Shown piece after piece: positions 9,242 to 18,204 of a stretch of 64,000 nt of DNA. The stretch lies in NCBI RefSeq assembly GCF_000328665.1, contig NC_019972.1, positions 62,001 through 126,000 on the forward strand, read 5' to 3'. Within the stretch, counting starts at the first letter, position 1. Each line of letters opens with the position of its first letter. Source of the DNA: Methanomethylovorans hollandica DSM 15978 (GTDB lineage: Archaea > Halobacteriota > Methanosarcinia > Methanosarcinales > Methanosarcinaceae). The position numbers and the translations under genes are program-made. The notes below the pieces were generated by a model. It did no database searches, was not told where the DNA came from, and saw only the letters and a list, made by a program, of their open reading frames with translations.

Positions 9242-10888
9242 TCAAAAACCATGTACCATGTATGGTCCTGCAACCATAAACAACATGGTTCCTATAAAAA
9301 GGGTTGATAAAACAAACAGCACTTTTCTGGCTATAATTTCTGATTTTATAGAGTCCTTTGTTATTCTGGTACATATAAATTGAACATATTCTTCAGCAAC
9401 ATGTCCTCCATCCAGAGGCTTTGCCGGTAGGCAGTTGAACAGGCCAACGTAGAAGGATAACCATCCAGTCCAAAGAAGAGCATTTGCTAACCAGAAAACA
9501 AGTACTCCAAAAGGTTCAGCCCAGGATGTTACATGGAAGAACTGCTGGAAAGCTCCACTGAATCCACTGAATCCCTCTCCATCAATACCGTATATTGGAA
9601 GTGCTAACAACAAGAACCATCCGTATTTAGTTGTCAGCATTGATGGAATGCTTTTCAGAGTAGAAATATAAGATCCTGCCTGAAAAGTGCTAACATTTAA
9701 TCCCATCAGGTGAGTACTGCTTGTTCCACTCAAGAAGTTGTAGTAAATTCCAATGTAACCATTTTCTAAGTTTTGATCTGATTCATCTTTTTTTTCTACA
9801 AGAGTACATGTTTTTGATATAACTGTGTTGTTTTCAGGATATACAGCAGTTACAAGTACAGTCTGTCCAGGCGTTGTTGTATCCATGAAATCAATGAATT
9901 GTCCAGGGTTTTCGATCTTGATATTGTCTATGGATGTAATGAACATTCCATAAACAAGTCCTGCTTTCTCTGCAGGTGAATCCGTTACTATTGCTTGTAT
10001 CTCGACTCCCTTAAAGACATCAGGATACGTACTTTTTGTCGATATCGTATATTCTTTTTGTACTCCGTCTTTGATACCGGTTATTGTAATGGTATCTCCC
10101 GGTTTTGTTCTATCCGTATACTTTACAAAATCACGGATAGTATTAACATCGTTCCCATTTACTCCAACAATGATCGTGTCATTCTGAATTCCAGCTGATA
10201 TGGCTGGTCCATTTTCATCGATACCAGTAATGATAGTCTCACCAACTGGTTCTATTGCTCCAAGTACAGGTCCAAATAAAAGGGAGAAGCATACAAAAGC
10301 TAGTAAGAAATTCATTGTTACACCAGCAACAAGTATTCTTACCCTTGATTTTTTCTCTACTTTTATAATCTCCTCATTATCCGGCTCTGCGAAACCACCG
10401 ACAGGGAATATTGCAAGAAGGATTCCCATTGAGTTAACTTTAACTTTTTCAACTCTTGACATTACTGCATGGCCAAGTTCATGCAGACCAACTGAAAGTA
10501 CGAATGCGATCCAACCCCAGATCGCAGGAAGGAATTCATTTACTCCAGGTATCAGGAATATGTTTCTGGGCGCAATGAACTTATCCGGCTCTGGCATTCC
10601 ATTAATATCAATTGTAGTGAGGAAACCCTTTACGGAAATAAACATAAAATATACGATTCCTATCATTCCCAGAAAGAGCAGAATTGTCCCCAAGTTTCCC
10701 AGAGCTTTCCATGCTTTTTTTGGCTTTGCTAATTTATCAAAGACAAACAGGCCTTTTGTTGTTCTTAGCATTATGAATGGTCCAAACCATGACATATTGT
10801 ACTTTTCAATAACATGTTTTTTTTTAAGTACAATAACTGCTAATCCATACATTAAAACAAACAACATTGATATTTGAATGTCATTCAA
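9242..10888 (-). CDS. Site-2 intramembrane metalloprotease with PDZ domains (M50)
   Basis: A 548-residue multi-pass membrane protein. The zinc motif HELGH lies in VGLHELGHAVMS (about residue 138) and the third ligand in the C-terminal LDGGH. Between them are two PDZ-like domains (GPAISAGIQNDTIIVGVNG and SPAEKAGLVYGMFITSID). S2P enzymes cut membrane-anchored regulators inside the lipid bilayer. The start is TTG at 10888 with GGAG about ten bases upstream; an ATG seven codons later is an alternative. The natural substrate is unknown. It stands alone on the minus strand, converging with the double-thioredoxin gene. Confidence 0.88.
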   Translation of the reverse strand: MNDIQISMLFVLMYGLAVIVLKKKHVIEKYNMSWFGPFIMLRTTKGLFVFDKLAKPKKAWKALGNLGTILLFLGMIGIVYFMFISVKGFLTTIDINGMPEPDKFIAPRNIFLIPGVNEFLPAIWGWIAFVLSVGLHELGHAVMSRVEKVKVNSMGILLAIFPVGGFAEPDNEEIIKVEKKSRVRILVAGVTMNFLLAFVCFSLLFGPVLGAIEPVGETIITGIDENGPAISAGIQNDTIIVGVNGNDVNTIRDFVKYTDRTKPGDTITITGIKDGVQKEYTISTKSTYPDVFKGVEIQAIVTDSPAEKAGLVYGMFITSIDNIKIENPGQFIDFMDTTTPGQTVLVTAVYPENNTVISKTCTLVEKKDESDQNLENGYIGIYYNFLSGTSSTHLMGLNVSTFQAGSYISTLKSIPSMLTTKYGWFLLLALPIYGIDGEGFSGFSGAFQQFFHVTSWAEPFGVLVFWLANALLWTGWLSFYVGLFNCLPAKPLDGGHVAEEYVQFICTRITKDSIKSEIIARKVLFVLSTLFIGTMLFMVAGPYMVHGF

Positions 10889-11079
10889 ATGGTTTCAACT
10901 CCAATATTTCGGGTTATTTTTTCGATTGGATTTTAAGAGCTTATGAATTACAATTATGTTCAAATTCTCTATATTCAATTCCTTCAATGGGTATACCGTT
11001 TCCTCTGTACGCAAAATACTCTATCATCTATTTTGCTGCTGTAGGGAGAATACTTGCTGTTTGATTCGATTAGATGTTC

Positions 11080-11166
11080 TTAGTAACCGATCAGTCGAGC
11101 AATTATAAACAAAATCAATCCCAGGATATACCCCTGATATTCTTTTATTAATGCGTTTATTTGCAT
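11080..11166 (-). CDS. Possible 28-residue single-TM peptide
   Basis: ATG at 11166 with AAGGA seven bases upstream opens a 28-codon frame ending at TAA 11080. The peptide has a polar N-terminus and one hydrophobic helix (YILGLILFIIARLIG). Small membrane peptides of this kind occur in archaea, but a frame this short could arise by chance. It lies in the 450-base gap between the S2P gene and the 64-residue membrane protein gene; I see no other gene with good support there. Confidence 0.3.
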   Translation of the reverse strand: MQINALIKEYQGYILGLILFIIARLIGY

Positions 11167-11337
11167 GATATTCCTTATATTATGTTAAGAAAGATATAAA
11201 GATTTTCTTACATTTTTTATAGTTTGCTTTTTTGTTCGAAAGTCATCCTTTGGTATTAATTCTAACAACGAAAAATCTCCAACAGCAGAGCATATAAAGT
11301 CTATACGAATATTAGATCCGAAAAACCAAAAAAGATT

Positions 11338-11532
11338 CTATATTATTTTTCCGTATATGAGAACAATTGATAGGATAGAAATAATTATCCAAAATATAAC
11401 GTACTTGAAAATACCGAATGTAATTTTGAATGGCAGGGACACGGTATCTTGGATGAATCCTCTTCCTTTAGGAAAGGCGTAATAGATTAATATGAGTAAA
11501 ATTGGCAATAAGTATAGATCAATCTTGTTCAC
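11338..11532 (-). CDS. Small two-TM membrane protein
   Basis: A 64-residue protein with two hydrophobic segments (LLPILLILIYYAF and VIFWIIISILSIVLIYG) joined by a short polar loop. The start would be GTG at 11532; no strong ribosome binding site precedes it. No family recognised. It lies divergently from the DUF1699 gene. Confidence 0.4.
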   Translation of the reverse strand: MNKIDLYLLPILLILIYYAFPKGRGFIQDTVSLPFKITFGIFKYVIFWIIISILSIVLIYGKII

Positions 11533-11704
11533 AATGAAAAACTGTCATTACAGTATATGAGCATGTCGGGATTTTTTGGCAAACACATCTCAATTAAAAA
11601 ATTAGCAAACTATAAATACAAACACATCATTATAAATATATGTATGTGAATAAGTGTTTTATTAAAAGTAGAACACAATTTTATATATCGTTGAGGTATT
11701 AAAA

Positions 11705-12106
11705 ATGAGAATTAGAGTAATTAGTTCAACGGATGAATTTGAATCACTTAAACAAACTGAAAACATCATACACCTTGCATTCAGGCCATCGAATACTGAT
11801 ATCTTTTCTATAGTAACGAAATGTCCCCAGCTAAAAGCAATTCAGATCCCTCCCTCCTATAAGAAAACGATATCAAAAACTACTATAACTTTCCTTGAAA
11901 TGCAGGGTATCAAACTGCTTGAAGGGGATGTATGGGGACACCGTAAGGACCTCAACGAGTATTCCGAAGTATCTCCTAATATATATGATCGAATAAATGA
12001 ACTTCGTCAAAAAGGGATGAGTGATTCTGATATAGCCGAAAAGATGTCAAGAGAGACTAGGCTAAATTCAGATTTTGTTTCTTTCTTACTGACCTACAAC
12101 AATTAA
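11705..12106 (+). CDS. DUF1699 family protein (methanogen-specific)
   Basis: A 133-residue protein that I place in DUF1699, a family of unknown role known from Methanosarcina-type methanogens. The hallmark stretch HLAFRPSNTD and the segment LLEGDVWGHRKDLNEYSE are both present. A close paralogue is encoded at 41935-42333 on the other strand. The ribosome binding site GAGGTATT precedes the ATG. The C-terminal half looks helical. Upstream is an AT-rich promoter-like region with several TATA-like stretches. The solo TnpB element begins about 40 bases downstream. Confidence 0.8.
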   Translation: MRIRVISSTDEFESLKQTENIIHLAFRPSNTDIFSIVTKCPQLKAIQIPPSYKKTISKTTITFLEMQGIKLLEGDVWGHRKDLNEYSEVSPNIYDRINELRQKGMSDSDIAEKMSRETRLNSDFVSFLLTYNN

Positions 12107-12143
12107 TCTTCTAATTCTGGTCTATCAAGTTGGAGCAAGATGA

Positions 12144-13529
12144 CCCCCGTATTCAAACGGGGGATGAATTTCAATTTTAACAAAAAAGGCATCCATATTA
12201 TCAACGCATATTAGATTTGATAATAAGAACCTATTTTTTTAGATGAGTGATTAGATGAAGAAAGGTAATGTATATCGAATCTATCCTGACAAGGAACAAA
12301 AAACTTTGTTAGAGCAGCATTTTGGTGCTACCCGATTCATCTACAACCGTTCTCTTTCGATCAAGAATCTGATGTATGACAAATTCCGGATCAATGTGAC
12401 AGAAATCGACCTGAATAATAACTTAAGTTCTCTCAAGGAAACATTTCCCTGGTTGAAAGATATCAATTCTCAATCGTTACAACAGGCAAACCGAAATCTA
12501 TTGACTGGATTTAAGAACTTCTTTGATGGAAACGGCTCTTTTCCGACCAGAAAAAAGAAGAAAGACAATCATTTCTCATTTCAGGTTCCTCAAAATTACC
12601 AGATTAATCTTACAGCTTCCCTGATATACCTTCCTAAAATAGGATGGATGAAAATAGTTATTCACAGAGATTTTCTAAGCAAGGAATTCATTGAAAATAA
12701 TCTCGTCCTAAAAGAAGTCAATGGAGAAAAGATCCTTGACCAGAAATTGAATAAAGAGTTTAGGATTCTAAAGACGTTAACTGTTTCAAGGACATTAGCT
12801 GGAAGGTATCATGTAAGTATTCTGGTCGAGGATAATGAACCCTATCCTGAACCTGAATCTTTTACGGAGGAAACAACAGTTGGAATTGATGTCGGAATCA
12901 AGTTATTTGCTGTTCTGTCAACGGGAGAGGTCATTGAAAACCCTAAGTTCCTGAAAAGGTCATTGAAGAAACTCGTCAAATTACAAAGGAGTGTATCCAG
13001 AAAACAAAAAGGTTCAAAGAACAGGAAGAAAACTGTCGCTAAACTAGCAAAACATCATCAGTTAATAGCTAACCAGAGAAACGATTATCAGCATAAGGTT
13101 TCCATGAAGATAATTAGCGAAAACCAAGCTGTCTGTTTGGAAGATCTTAATGTAAAAGGATTGGTTAGGAATCATTGTCTTGCTCAGAGCATCAGTGATG
13201 TTGGATGGTCTGAGTTCATTCGGAAGCTTATCTACAAGGCAGAATGGTATGGTAAGACCATTCTAAGAATTGGTAGATTTGAAGCATCATCAAAGTCCTG
13301 TAATGTTTGTGGATACAAGAAGGATAATCTTACTCTTGATATAAGAGAATGGGAATGTCCTTCATGTAAGACTCTTCATGACAGAGATCTTAATGCATCT
13401 ATCAACATCAAGAAAATCGCACTTAATAACTTAAACACCGCAGGAACTGCGGGAAGGGCCTATGGACTTACTGGCATAAGTCAGAGGTATGAAGTAGGAA
13501 GCCACCCTTTTTAAAGGGTGGTAGTTCAC
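12144..13529 (+). mobile_element. Solo tnpB (IS1341-type) element
   Basis: The left end is a perfect hairpin, CCCCCGT and ACGGGGG around ATTCAA, at 12144-12163. The right end is a hairpin at 13502-13521 (CCACCCTTT against AAAGGGTGG) followed by TAGTTCAC ending at 13529. The element carries tnpB only; no tnpA-like frame is present. Movement would need a TnpA supplied in trans, and the only tnpA seen in this window is broken. Confidence 0.7.
12255..13514 (+). CDS. tnpB: TnpB RNA-guided nuclease (solo element)
   Basis: A 419-residue TnpB, related to the protein of 3181-4293 but about 50 residues longer because of an insertion in the middle domain and a C-terminal read-through into the RNA scaffold region. 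The RuvC residues are present: D in GIDVGIK, E in LEDLNVKGL and D in HDRDLNAS. The zinc ribbon CNVC...CPSC is also intact. It should therefore be catalytically competent. The start ATG at 12255 gives the usual N-terminus (KGNVYRIYPDKEQ). Confidence 0.85.
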   Translation: MKKGNVYRIYPDKEQKTLLEQHFGATRFIYNRSLSIKNLMYDKFRINVTEIDLNNNLSSLKETFPWLKDINSQSLQQANRNLLTGFKNFFDGNGSFPTRKKKKDNHFSFQVPQNYQINLTASLIYLPKIGWMKIVIHRDFLSKEFIENNLVLKEVNGEKILDQKLNKEFRILKTLTVSRTLAGRYHVSILVEDNEPYPEPESFTEETTVGIDVGIKLFAVLSTGEVIENPKFLKRSLKKLVKLQRSVSRKQKGSKNRKKTVAKLAKHHQLIANQRNDYQHKVSMKIISENQAVCLEDLNVKGLVRNHCLAQSISDVGWSEFIRKLIYKAEWYGKTILRIGRFEASSKSCNVCGYKKDNLTLDIREWECPSCKTLHDRDLNASINIKKIALNNLNTAGTAGRAYGLTGISQRYEVGSHPF

Positions 13530-13545
13530 AACATGAATGGAGAGA
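13430..13545 (+). ncRNA. Predicted omega-RNA scaffold and guide of the solo TnpB
   Basis: The 3' end of tnpB overlaps a scaffold-like stretch (CACCGCAGGAACTGCGGG, then the terminal hairpin 13502-13521 and TAGTTCAC). It closely parallels 4294-4391 after the other tnpB. The guide would begin at 13530 (AACATGAATGG). The overlap of scaffold and coding sequence is normal for TnpB loci. Exact ends are inferred. Confidence 0.45.
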
Positions 13546-13573
13546 TAATTGATTTGTATGAGAGGAATGTGTA

Positions 13574-13795
13574 ATGTTCAAAGCAACTTTGGATAGAATA
13601 GAGGATCAAAATGCTGTATTGCTTGTCAGAGAAGATGAAAGTAAAATGTTATTTGTTCCTCTTTCTCTTTTACCTTCTGGTATTGGGGAAGGCGATATTT
13701 TGGAGATAGAAATTCGACAGGATATTTTGGGAACAGAACAGGCAAGAGAAAGAGTAGTGTCTTTGCTTGATAGGCTCAAAAATAAAAAACATTAA
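13574..13795 (+). CDS. DUF3006 family small protein
   Basis: A 73-residue protein. The pattern ATLDRIEDQNAVLLV followed by LPSGIGEGDILE matches my knowledge of DUF3006, small beta-rich proteins of unknown function found in archaea and Firmicutes, often beside metallo-beta-lactamase-like genes. Here it stands alone, between the TnpB element and two minus-strand unknown genes. Confidence 0.6.
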   Translation: MFKATLDRIEDQNAVLLVREDESKMLFVPLSLLPSGIGEGDILEIEIRQDILGTEQARERVVSLLDRLKNKKH

Positions 13796-13800
13796 TATTT

Positions 13801-15087
13801 CTATGCCATTAGGTGTACTCTGTTGCCTGAGTACATTATTACGAGACCTCTTTGGTGTAATTCTCGTAGTGCATCCAGAAAACGCTGTTCATTGAGCTTA
13901 GTGATTTCTCTGATATCATCAATGGACATTTTTGTATCTGTTATAAATCCATTAAGCATTTCTCCATGAAGGACCTGTGCATCCGTAGATAATTTTCGTT
14001 CTTTTGAGGCTTTAGTAGTATCGGTTATAGTGTAGTGGAACATATCAATCCAAGTGTCAACGGATGTTCTTATTTCATCTTTGGTCGTTTTCTCTGTGAG
14101 TTTAGTCCTGGCTATAGCCATTGATAATTTTGGTACTACAGAACCAATGTCCTGATTATAGGAAATTCCTGTGCTAGACCGGAGTTCGTTGATCAAATCG
14201 TAAAAAGCGTTGTCAACCGTTTTTTCTAGAGATTTAGTGATCTTAGGCTGGAATATTAGAGAATCAAGTATTCTTCCAGTGACCAGGGGGCTAAGGTAAT
14301 CCATATCTTCTTTGTATGTATTAAGTGGCATTAGTTCAATATCATTTTTTTTACTGGATATCTGGATAGGAAGCTGGATGGGCATGTTTTCGGGATTATG
14401 TACAGCGATATTTATCTCTGCTTTACTTTTTGTTGGTACATTAATTGGTTTGTCGATGAACTGATATCTGATATCAGATTTAGGAGAGAGTAGTTCCGTT
14501 GGAATAACGGAGAACTTTCTCTTATAGGCATTCCAATCTTTCTTTTTTCCAAATATTGCAGTGTTCATACCTCCACATTCAAAATCGAGGTACTGTGGTG
14601 ATGATACGGAGCAAATGCTTAGTACGTTTCCAAGGGTTTCAATAGCTGAAACATCTCCCTTTACTCCTCCGGTAAAGTAGCTAATAAATTCCTCTTGATC
14701 TAGCATTTGCCTTTGAGTTATCTTTTTCGGATCTACTTTTATCCAGCTGGCTACATAATGCAGATAAATGTAACTAATATCCGGAGGATATCCATCAACC
14801 ATCTTTTCAGTTTCAGTAACAGTAGCTTTTACGATGGTCTTTTCGTCTGGAAATGGTGGTTTTACAAATACATAGTAATGATTAGTATCCATGTTATAGA
14901 AAGGAGAAGGATTCAGTTGGAATGTATTGGGAAGGTTATGCATCTTTTTAGCGAAACCCATATGATCTTTTACAAGAACAGCATTATCTTTTTCCAAGTC
15001 TATATTTTCCTTTCCAAAGAGTAGATGGTGTTCTAATCCTGAGAATTCATACCCGTACATTCGATTTCTTAGTGATGATCTAGCCAT
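13801..15087 (-). CDS. Unknown protein with C-terminal winged helix
   Basis: A 428-residue protein from the ATG at 15087, which has AAAAGGA seven bases before it. A frame extending to 15150 would overlap the preceding gene and has no such site. No known enzyme motif is seen. The last 60 residues (SIDDIREITKLNEQRFLDAL followed by GNRVHLMA) look like a winged helix. The middle has a beta-rich region with PTKSKAEINIAVHNPENMP. It follows the 373-residue gene by 40 bases, so the two probably form an operon, possibly of plasmid or virus origin. Confidence 0.6.
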   Translation of the reverse strand: MARSSLRNRMYGYEFSGLEHHLLFGKENIDLEKDNAVLVKDHMGFAKKMHNLPNTFQLNPSPFYNMDTNHYYVFVKPPFPDEKTIVKATVTETEKMVDGYPPDISYIYLHYVASWIKVDPKKITQRQMLDQEEFISYFTGGVKGDVSAIETLGNVLSICSVSSPQYLDFECGGMNTAIFGKKKDWNAYKRKFSVIPTELLSPKSDIRYQFIDKPINVPTKSKAEINIAVHNPENMPIQLPIQISSKKNDIELMPLNTYKEDMDYLSPLVTGRILDSLIFQPKITKSLEKTVDNAFYDLINELRSSTGISYNQDIGSVVPKLSMAIARTKLTEKTTKDEIRTSVDTWIDMFHYTITDTTKASKERKLSTDAQVLHGEMLNGFITDTKMSIDDIREITKLNEQRFLDALRELHQRGLVIMYSGNRVHLMA

Positions 15088-15127
15088 ATTTTTTCCTTTT
15101 ACTCTTTCAGAAAGAACGGGAGAACTA

Positions 15128-16249
15128 TTATGTATTTCCCTTGACCGCAATCTGTTCGTCTATTCTTGTCCATTCTTTTACATATGTTTGCATTTCCGGG
15201 CATTCAGGAATGTTTTGGATCCAATCATTAAGTGCTAAAACATCAAGGTTGAATGTTATCTGAAGGAGTCCTATAACTTCTTTCTGATCAATATAGAAAA
15301 GAACATTTCTGGTTTGGAAAACTGCGTTCTGGAAATCTTTCTTGTTAGCATTAATCATTCTTTCCATTTCTTTTAGGATTACTGGTAGAAGACTTAATCT
15401 ATATAAAAGATAGAAGGAGAAGAAAGCACGGGTAATTCTGTCGATTATTCTTTTTTCGATTGACTTGATAAAAGCTGCATATGGAATATTCTTTGTAGTT
15501 GTTTTTGATATTTCTTTTTGAGGAAGGTATAATTCCATCTGTTTCGCAACACCAGCGTATATTCCTCGTTTTTTGTTTCGGTATTCTTCGTTTAGATTCC
15601 TGAATTTATTGATCTCAATCAGTATTTCAACTTCTTTCTCAGTAAAGATAGAATGTTTTTTCAAGAGTTTCTGCAAATATGTGTAATCTTTTGGATTGTT
15701 GATATTGGCAGAGATTTCGTGTATTTCATTGGGTATTTCACTTGTCTTTCTGATGTTATTATTTCCAATGTCGAATATTGTTTCTATCAGATCCATTACA
15801 ATGTTATCTGTAATGTCAGATAGTTTATTTCGGGTATGTGCAATAGCATTCTGGAATTCATTCTTGTTAGTTTCTATCAGCTGATTGATGTCATTTAAGG
15901 TAACGGGTAGTAGATTGAATTTGTATATTAGATGGAGAGAGAAGTAAGCATTGACTATTTTTTGAGTAATTTGCTTTTCTGTTTCTTTTATATATGCAGC
16001 ATATGGTACGTTTACTGTAATTAGAGTTCCTTTTACGATTTTTGTTTGTGGATAATACAAGTTCATTCTCTTAGCAACTTCGGAGTACATTCCCCTTGGT
16101 CTGCTTTTCCAAGTTCCTTTTTCTTCACGATATTTTTTGATCTCAAGAAGGACTTCTATTTCTTTTCCAGTTAATAGTGAGTGATCTTTGAGAAAATGGC
16201 GTAGCTTTGAAAAATCCTCATGATTCTCTATTTCTCTCCATCGTCCCAT
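15128..16249 (-). CDS. Unknown protein made of two tandem homologous repeats
   Basis: A 373-residue protein with an obvious internal duplication. Residues about 14-165 and 188-340 align along their length: LLTGKEIEVLLEIKKYREE with IFTEKEVEILIEINKFRNL, VPYAAYIKETEKQI with IPYAAFIKSIEKRI, and NKNEFQNAIAHTRN with NKKDFQNAVFQTRN. Each repeat looks all-helical. No signal peptide or catalytic motif is visible. It is the first gene of a two-gene minus-strand operon with the winged-helix protein. Function unknown. Confidence 0.6.
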   Translation of the reverse strand: MGRWREIENHEDFSKLRHFLKDHSLLTGKEIEVLLEIKKYREEKGTWKSRPRGMYSEVAKRMNLYYPQTKIVKGTLITVNVPYAAYIKETEKQITQKIVNAYFSLHLIYKFNLLPVTLNDINQLIETNKNEFQNAIAHTRNKLSDITDNIVMDLIETIFDIGNNNIRKTSEIPNEIHEISANINNPKDYTYLQKLLKKHSIFTEKEVEILIEINKFRNLNEEYRNKKRGIYAGVAKQMELYLPQKEISKTTTKNIPYAAFIKSIEKRIIDRITRAFFSFYLLYRLSLLPVILKEMERMINANKKDFQNAVFQTRNVLFYIDQKEVIGLLQITFNLDVLALNDWIQNIPECPEMQTYVKEWTRIDEQIAVKGNT

Positions 16250-16899
16250 AGTTTTATTCCATTATTTTTTGTTAGTGTATTTGTTTGTTTTTTTATATAT
16301 TTACTTCTCTAAGTTGACTTTAGATTTTTTAGTATATTGATATTATATTTTTCTATTTAGAATCTATAGGAAACGTTAGAATATAAGCGTGATCTTCAAA
16401 TATTAGAAACTCTATTTATAACATGTTACTGTCGGGGCACTCACCTATGCAAAAAAATCTTTTTTTCTCAATCCTTTTGAGTGCTCTAAAATTCTAATCA
16501 ATTACTACTGACATTCTGTACTAGAGGTGTATGTTGGTATTCCTTATATCAGAATATCTCAGTCAAAGTGACTTGCTGATAAAAAAGTGAGTTTAAAGGA
16601 GACCCCCTCCCTTTTGCGGAGGAGGGGGAGCGACATCTGCAAAATCGTTGTGGTTGGATTCTGCAATTGCAAATATCTTAATATGTTCTATATATTTATA
16701 TCTTTTGTATTTTCAACGTATTGTTGTTGTTTTATTGTGAATATCACAAAAAATGTAAGTAATTACATTATAGATAATTAGATCGGAAGCAAGATATGTA
16801 TCAGTAACAGGATCAAAAACAATGTCTTGCTTCTGATATTAATAATAGTATTGATCATATTAAGGAATTTTGGCCACTTTTTCGAACAATGACATGCTT
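16250..16899. other. 650-base gap with a GC-rich hairpin and a promoter-like motif
   Basis: No gene was found. A perfect 8-base stem (CCCCCTCC and GGAGGGGG, 16603-16628) stands out from the AT-rich background and is followed by AGCGACA, as is the relic near 4560. It may be a decayed IS200/IS605 end. Near 16870-16886, read on the minus strand, is TTCGAAAAAGTGGCCA, identical to the motif upstream of the leader RNA at 18031-18177. The T-rich stretch near 16265-16300 would be the upstream region of the 373-residue gene. Confidence 0.5.
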
Positions 16900-17121
16900 C
16901 TATTTTCCTCTTTTACGAATAATTTGGTATGATACGTATATTAAAATGAAAAATCCTGCAGACATCATTAGCCCTGCGCTATATCCAGCAACACTGTCAT
17001 CCATTCCAACATTTGTTTCTGTAAATATTCCATACAATAAAATCGGCAAAGCTATAATGATAGGCGTAAGTAACAAGATTTTTCCTATAACTTCTAAAGC
17101 ATGTAAATAATCTTCTTCCAA
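16900..17121 (-). CDS. Small two-TM membrane protein (paralogue of 30048-30290)
   Basis: A 73-residue protein with two membrane helices (ILLLTPIIIALPILLYGIF and GYSAGLMMSAGFFILIYVSY). The gene at 30048-30290 encodes a clear paralogue with the same LTPIIIALP and DAGYSAGLMISAG-type core. TTG at 17121 is the likely start, with AAGGTGAT before it. The two paralogues flank the 17-30 kb export cluster, which suggests a role with it, but none is known. Confidence 0.6.
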   Translation of the reverse strand: MEEDYLHALEVIGKILLLTPIIIALPILLYGIFTETNVGMDDSVAGYSAGLMMSAGFFILIYVSYQIIRKRGK

Positions 17122-17139
17122 CTAATCACCTTATCTTTT

Positions 17140-17166
17140 ATTTGAAAAAAAAAAAGGAAAGTGTTT
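17140..17166 (-). terminator. Poly-U terminator of the secreted-protein gene
   Basis: Directly after the stop codon at 17167 the minus strand reads CACTTTCC followed by a run of twelve T. Oligo-U tracts terminate archaeal transcription. It would end the transcript that carries the leader RNA 18031-18177. Confidence 0.55.
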
Positions 17167-18030
17167 TTAAAAGTCTATTTTAACATTCGAGTATTTTGTA
17201 TATCCTCCGCTATCTCCATCTTGTGGTCCAAAGTCTGATCCAGCTTCTCCAGCTCCATATACTGAAGCACTTGTTTGTACTTTTAGGTAAGCAATATAAT
17301 TGTGGCCACCCTGTATATTTACGGCTAATCCTTTATTGAAACTTTCTCCAACTTCATACCATCCAAGACCACCAGCTGATTCACTATATATCTCAGTAGA
17401 ATATTCCGTTCCAGTAGTTGAATCTTTTAATATAAGATGAACTTTCGAGCTACTTGAGCCTCCAGCAGCTGCAGAGGTCAATCCTTCAATATATCCATTC
17501 ATTCTTATGTTTGCAGTTCTGCTTCCAGTGCCGCTAACATAGAAAGAAGTTCCTACCCATGACCATGCTCCTCCTCCTCCATATCCTCCGGGACCAACGA
17601 CTGTTGCACCAGTAGCTTTGTTTGAACTGGTAGTATATCCAGATCCATATAATATCGGAGCTACTCCCCACTTTGATTTTCCACTGGAACCAGTATTTGC
17701 GCTATAGAATGTTTTATCAGTGCCAAGAGTAACGGTATTAGTAGCAAGAGTTCCAGAGAGAGATTTAGTGTTTTTGCTATCGTTAATTGCTTTTTCTACG
17801 GAAGCAGTTATCTGTGACTCCATTTCCTTCTCAATCTGCATTCGTATGTTCTCTGCTTCTTTGAGATCTGCGTATGAAGATGAATTATTCGAAGCGTGTG
17901 AAGCTATTTCTTTTTCTTTTGTGCTTATATCTGCTGTCTTTTCTATTGATTCTGCACTTGCTGTAACTACAAACAATGTACAAATCAACAGCGTTCCTAT
18001 AACCAGCATATTTCTTAACCGATTTCTCAT
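17167..18030 (-). CDS. Secreted glycine/serine-rich protein under leader-RNA control
   Basis: A 287-residue exported protein. The signal peptide is MLVIGTLLICTLFVVTASA. An acidic helical region follows (IEKEMESQITASVEKAI), then a Gly/Ser-rich beta domain (GPGGYGGGGAWSW, TSAAAGGSSSS). No C-terminal anchor, so it is probably released or bound to the surface. Its 5' leader (18031-18177) is a conserved structured RNA shared with the secreted protein at 28414-28824. It lies downstream of an ABC ATPase gene but has its own promoter. Function unknown. Confidence 0.7.
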   Translation of the reverse strand: MRNRLRNMLVIGTLLICTLFVVTASAESIEKTADISTKEKEIASHASNNSSSYADLKEAENIRMQIEKEMESQITASVEKAINDSKNTKSLSGTLATNTVTLGTDKTFYSANTGSSGKSKWGVAPILYGSGYTTSSNKATGATVVGPGGYGGGGAWSWVGTSFYVSGTGSRTANIRMNGYIEGLTSAAAGGSSSSKVHLILKDSTTGTEYSTEIYSESAGGLGWYEVGESFNKGLAVNIQGGHNYIAYLKVQTSASVYGAGEAGSDFGPQDGDSGGYTKYSNVKIDF

Positions 18031-18177
18031 TGTTTACCTCTTGTTCTTTACTCCAGAGGCGTTGAAATATGGATTTTAATTTTGTAAAGCCAATATCTCT
18101 ATGCCTTTGGGCCACTAGGGTTTGAATCGACTCTGAATGTTTAGTTCAATCCCGAGCACATATATTCATGATGTGCT
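18031..18177 (-). promoter_or_regulatory. Structured 5' leader, candidate riboswitch (copy 1)
   Basis: Read on the minus strand. It has a hairpin AGCACAT/ATGTGCT (18155-18177), then a stem GGGATTGAA/TTCAAACCC (18118-18153) around the loop CTAAACATTCAGAGTCGA, then GGCCCAAAGGC, then CTTTAC (18084-18089). CCTCT (18055-18059), GTAAAG (18046-18051) and AGAGG (18037-18041) follow. CTTTAC can pair with GTAAAG and CCTCT with AGAGG in an interleaved, H-type pseudoknot. AGAGG is the Shine-Dalgarno sequence. The copy at 28825-28970 keeps the loops but changes stem bases in a compensating way. I know no named riboswitch of this form. Confidence 0.65.
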
Positions 18178-18204
18178 ATATTGTAATACAACTAAATTTC
18201 ATTT

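Noticed and set aside
10941-11027. 28-codon frame upstream of the site-2 protease gene
   Set aside because: No ribosome binding site, polar composition and no recognisable motif; likely chance.
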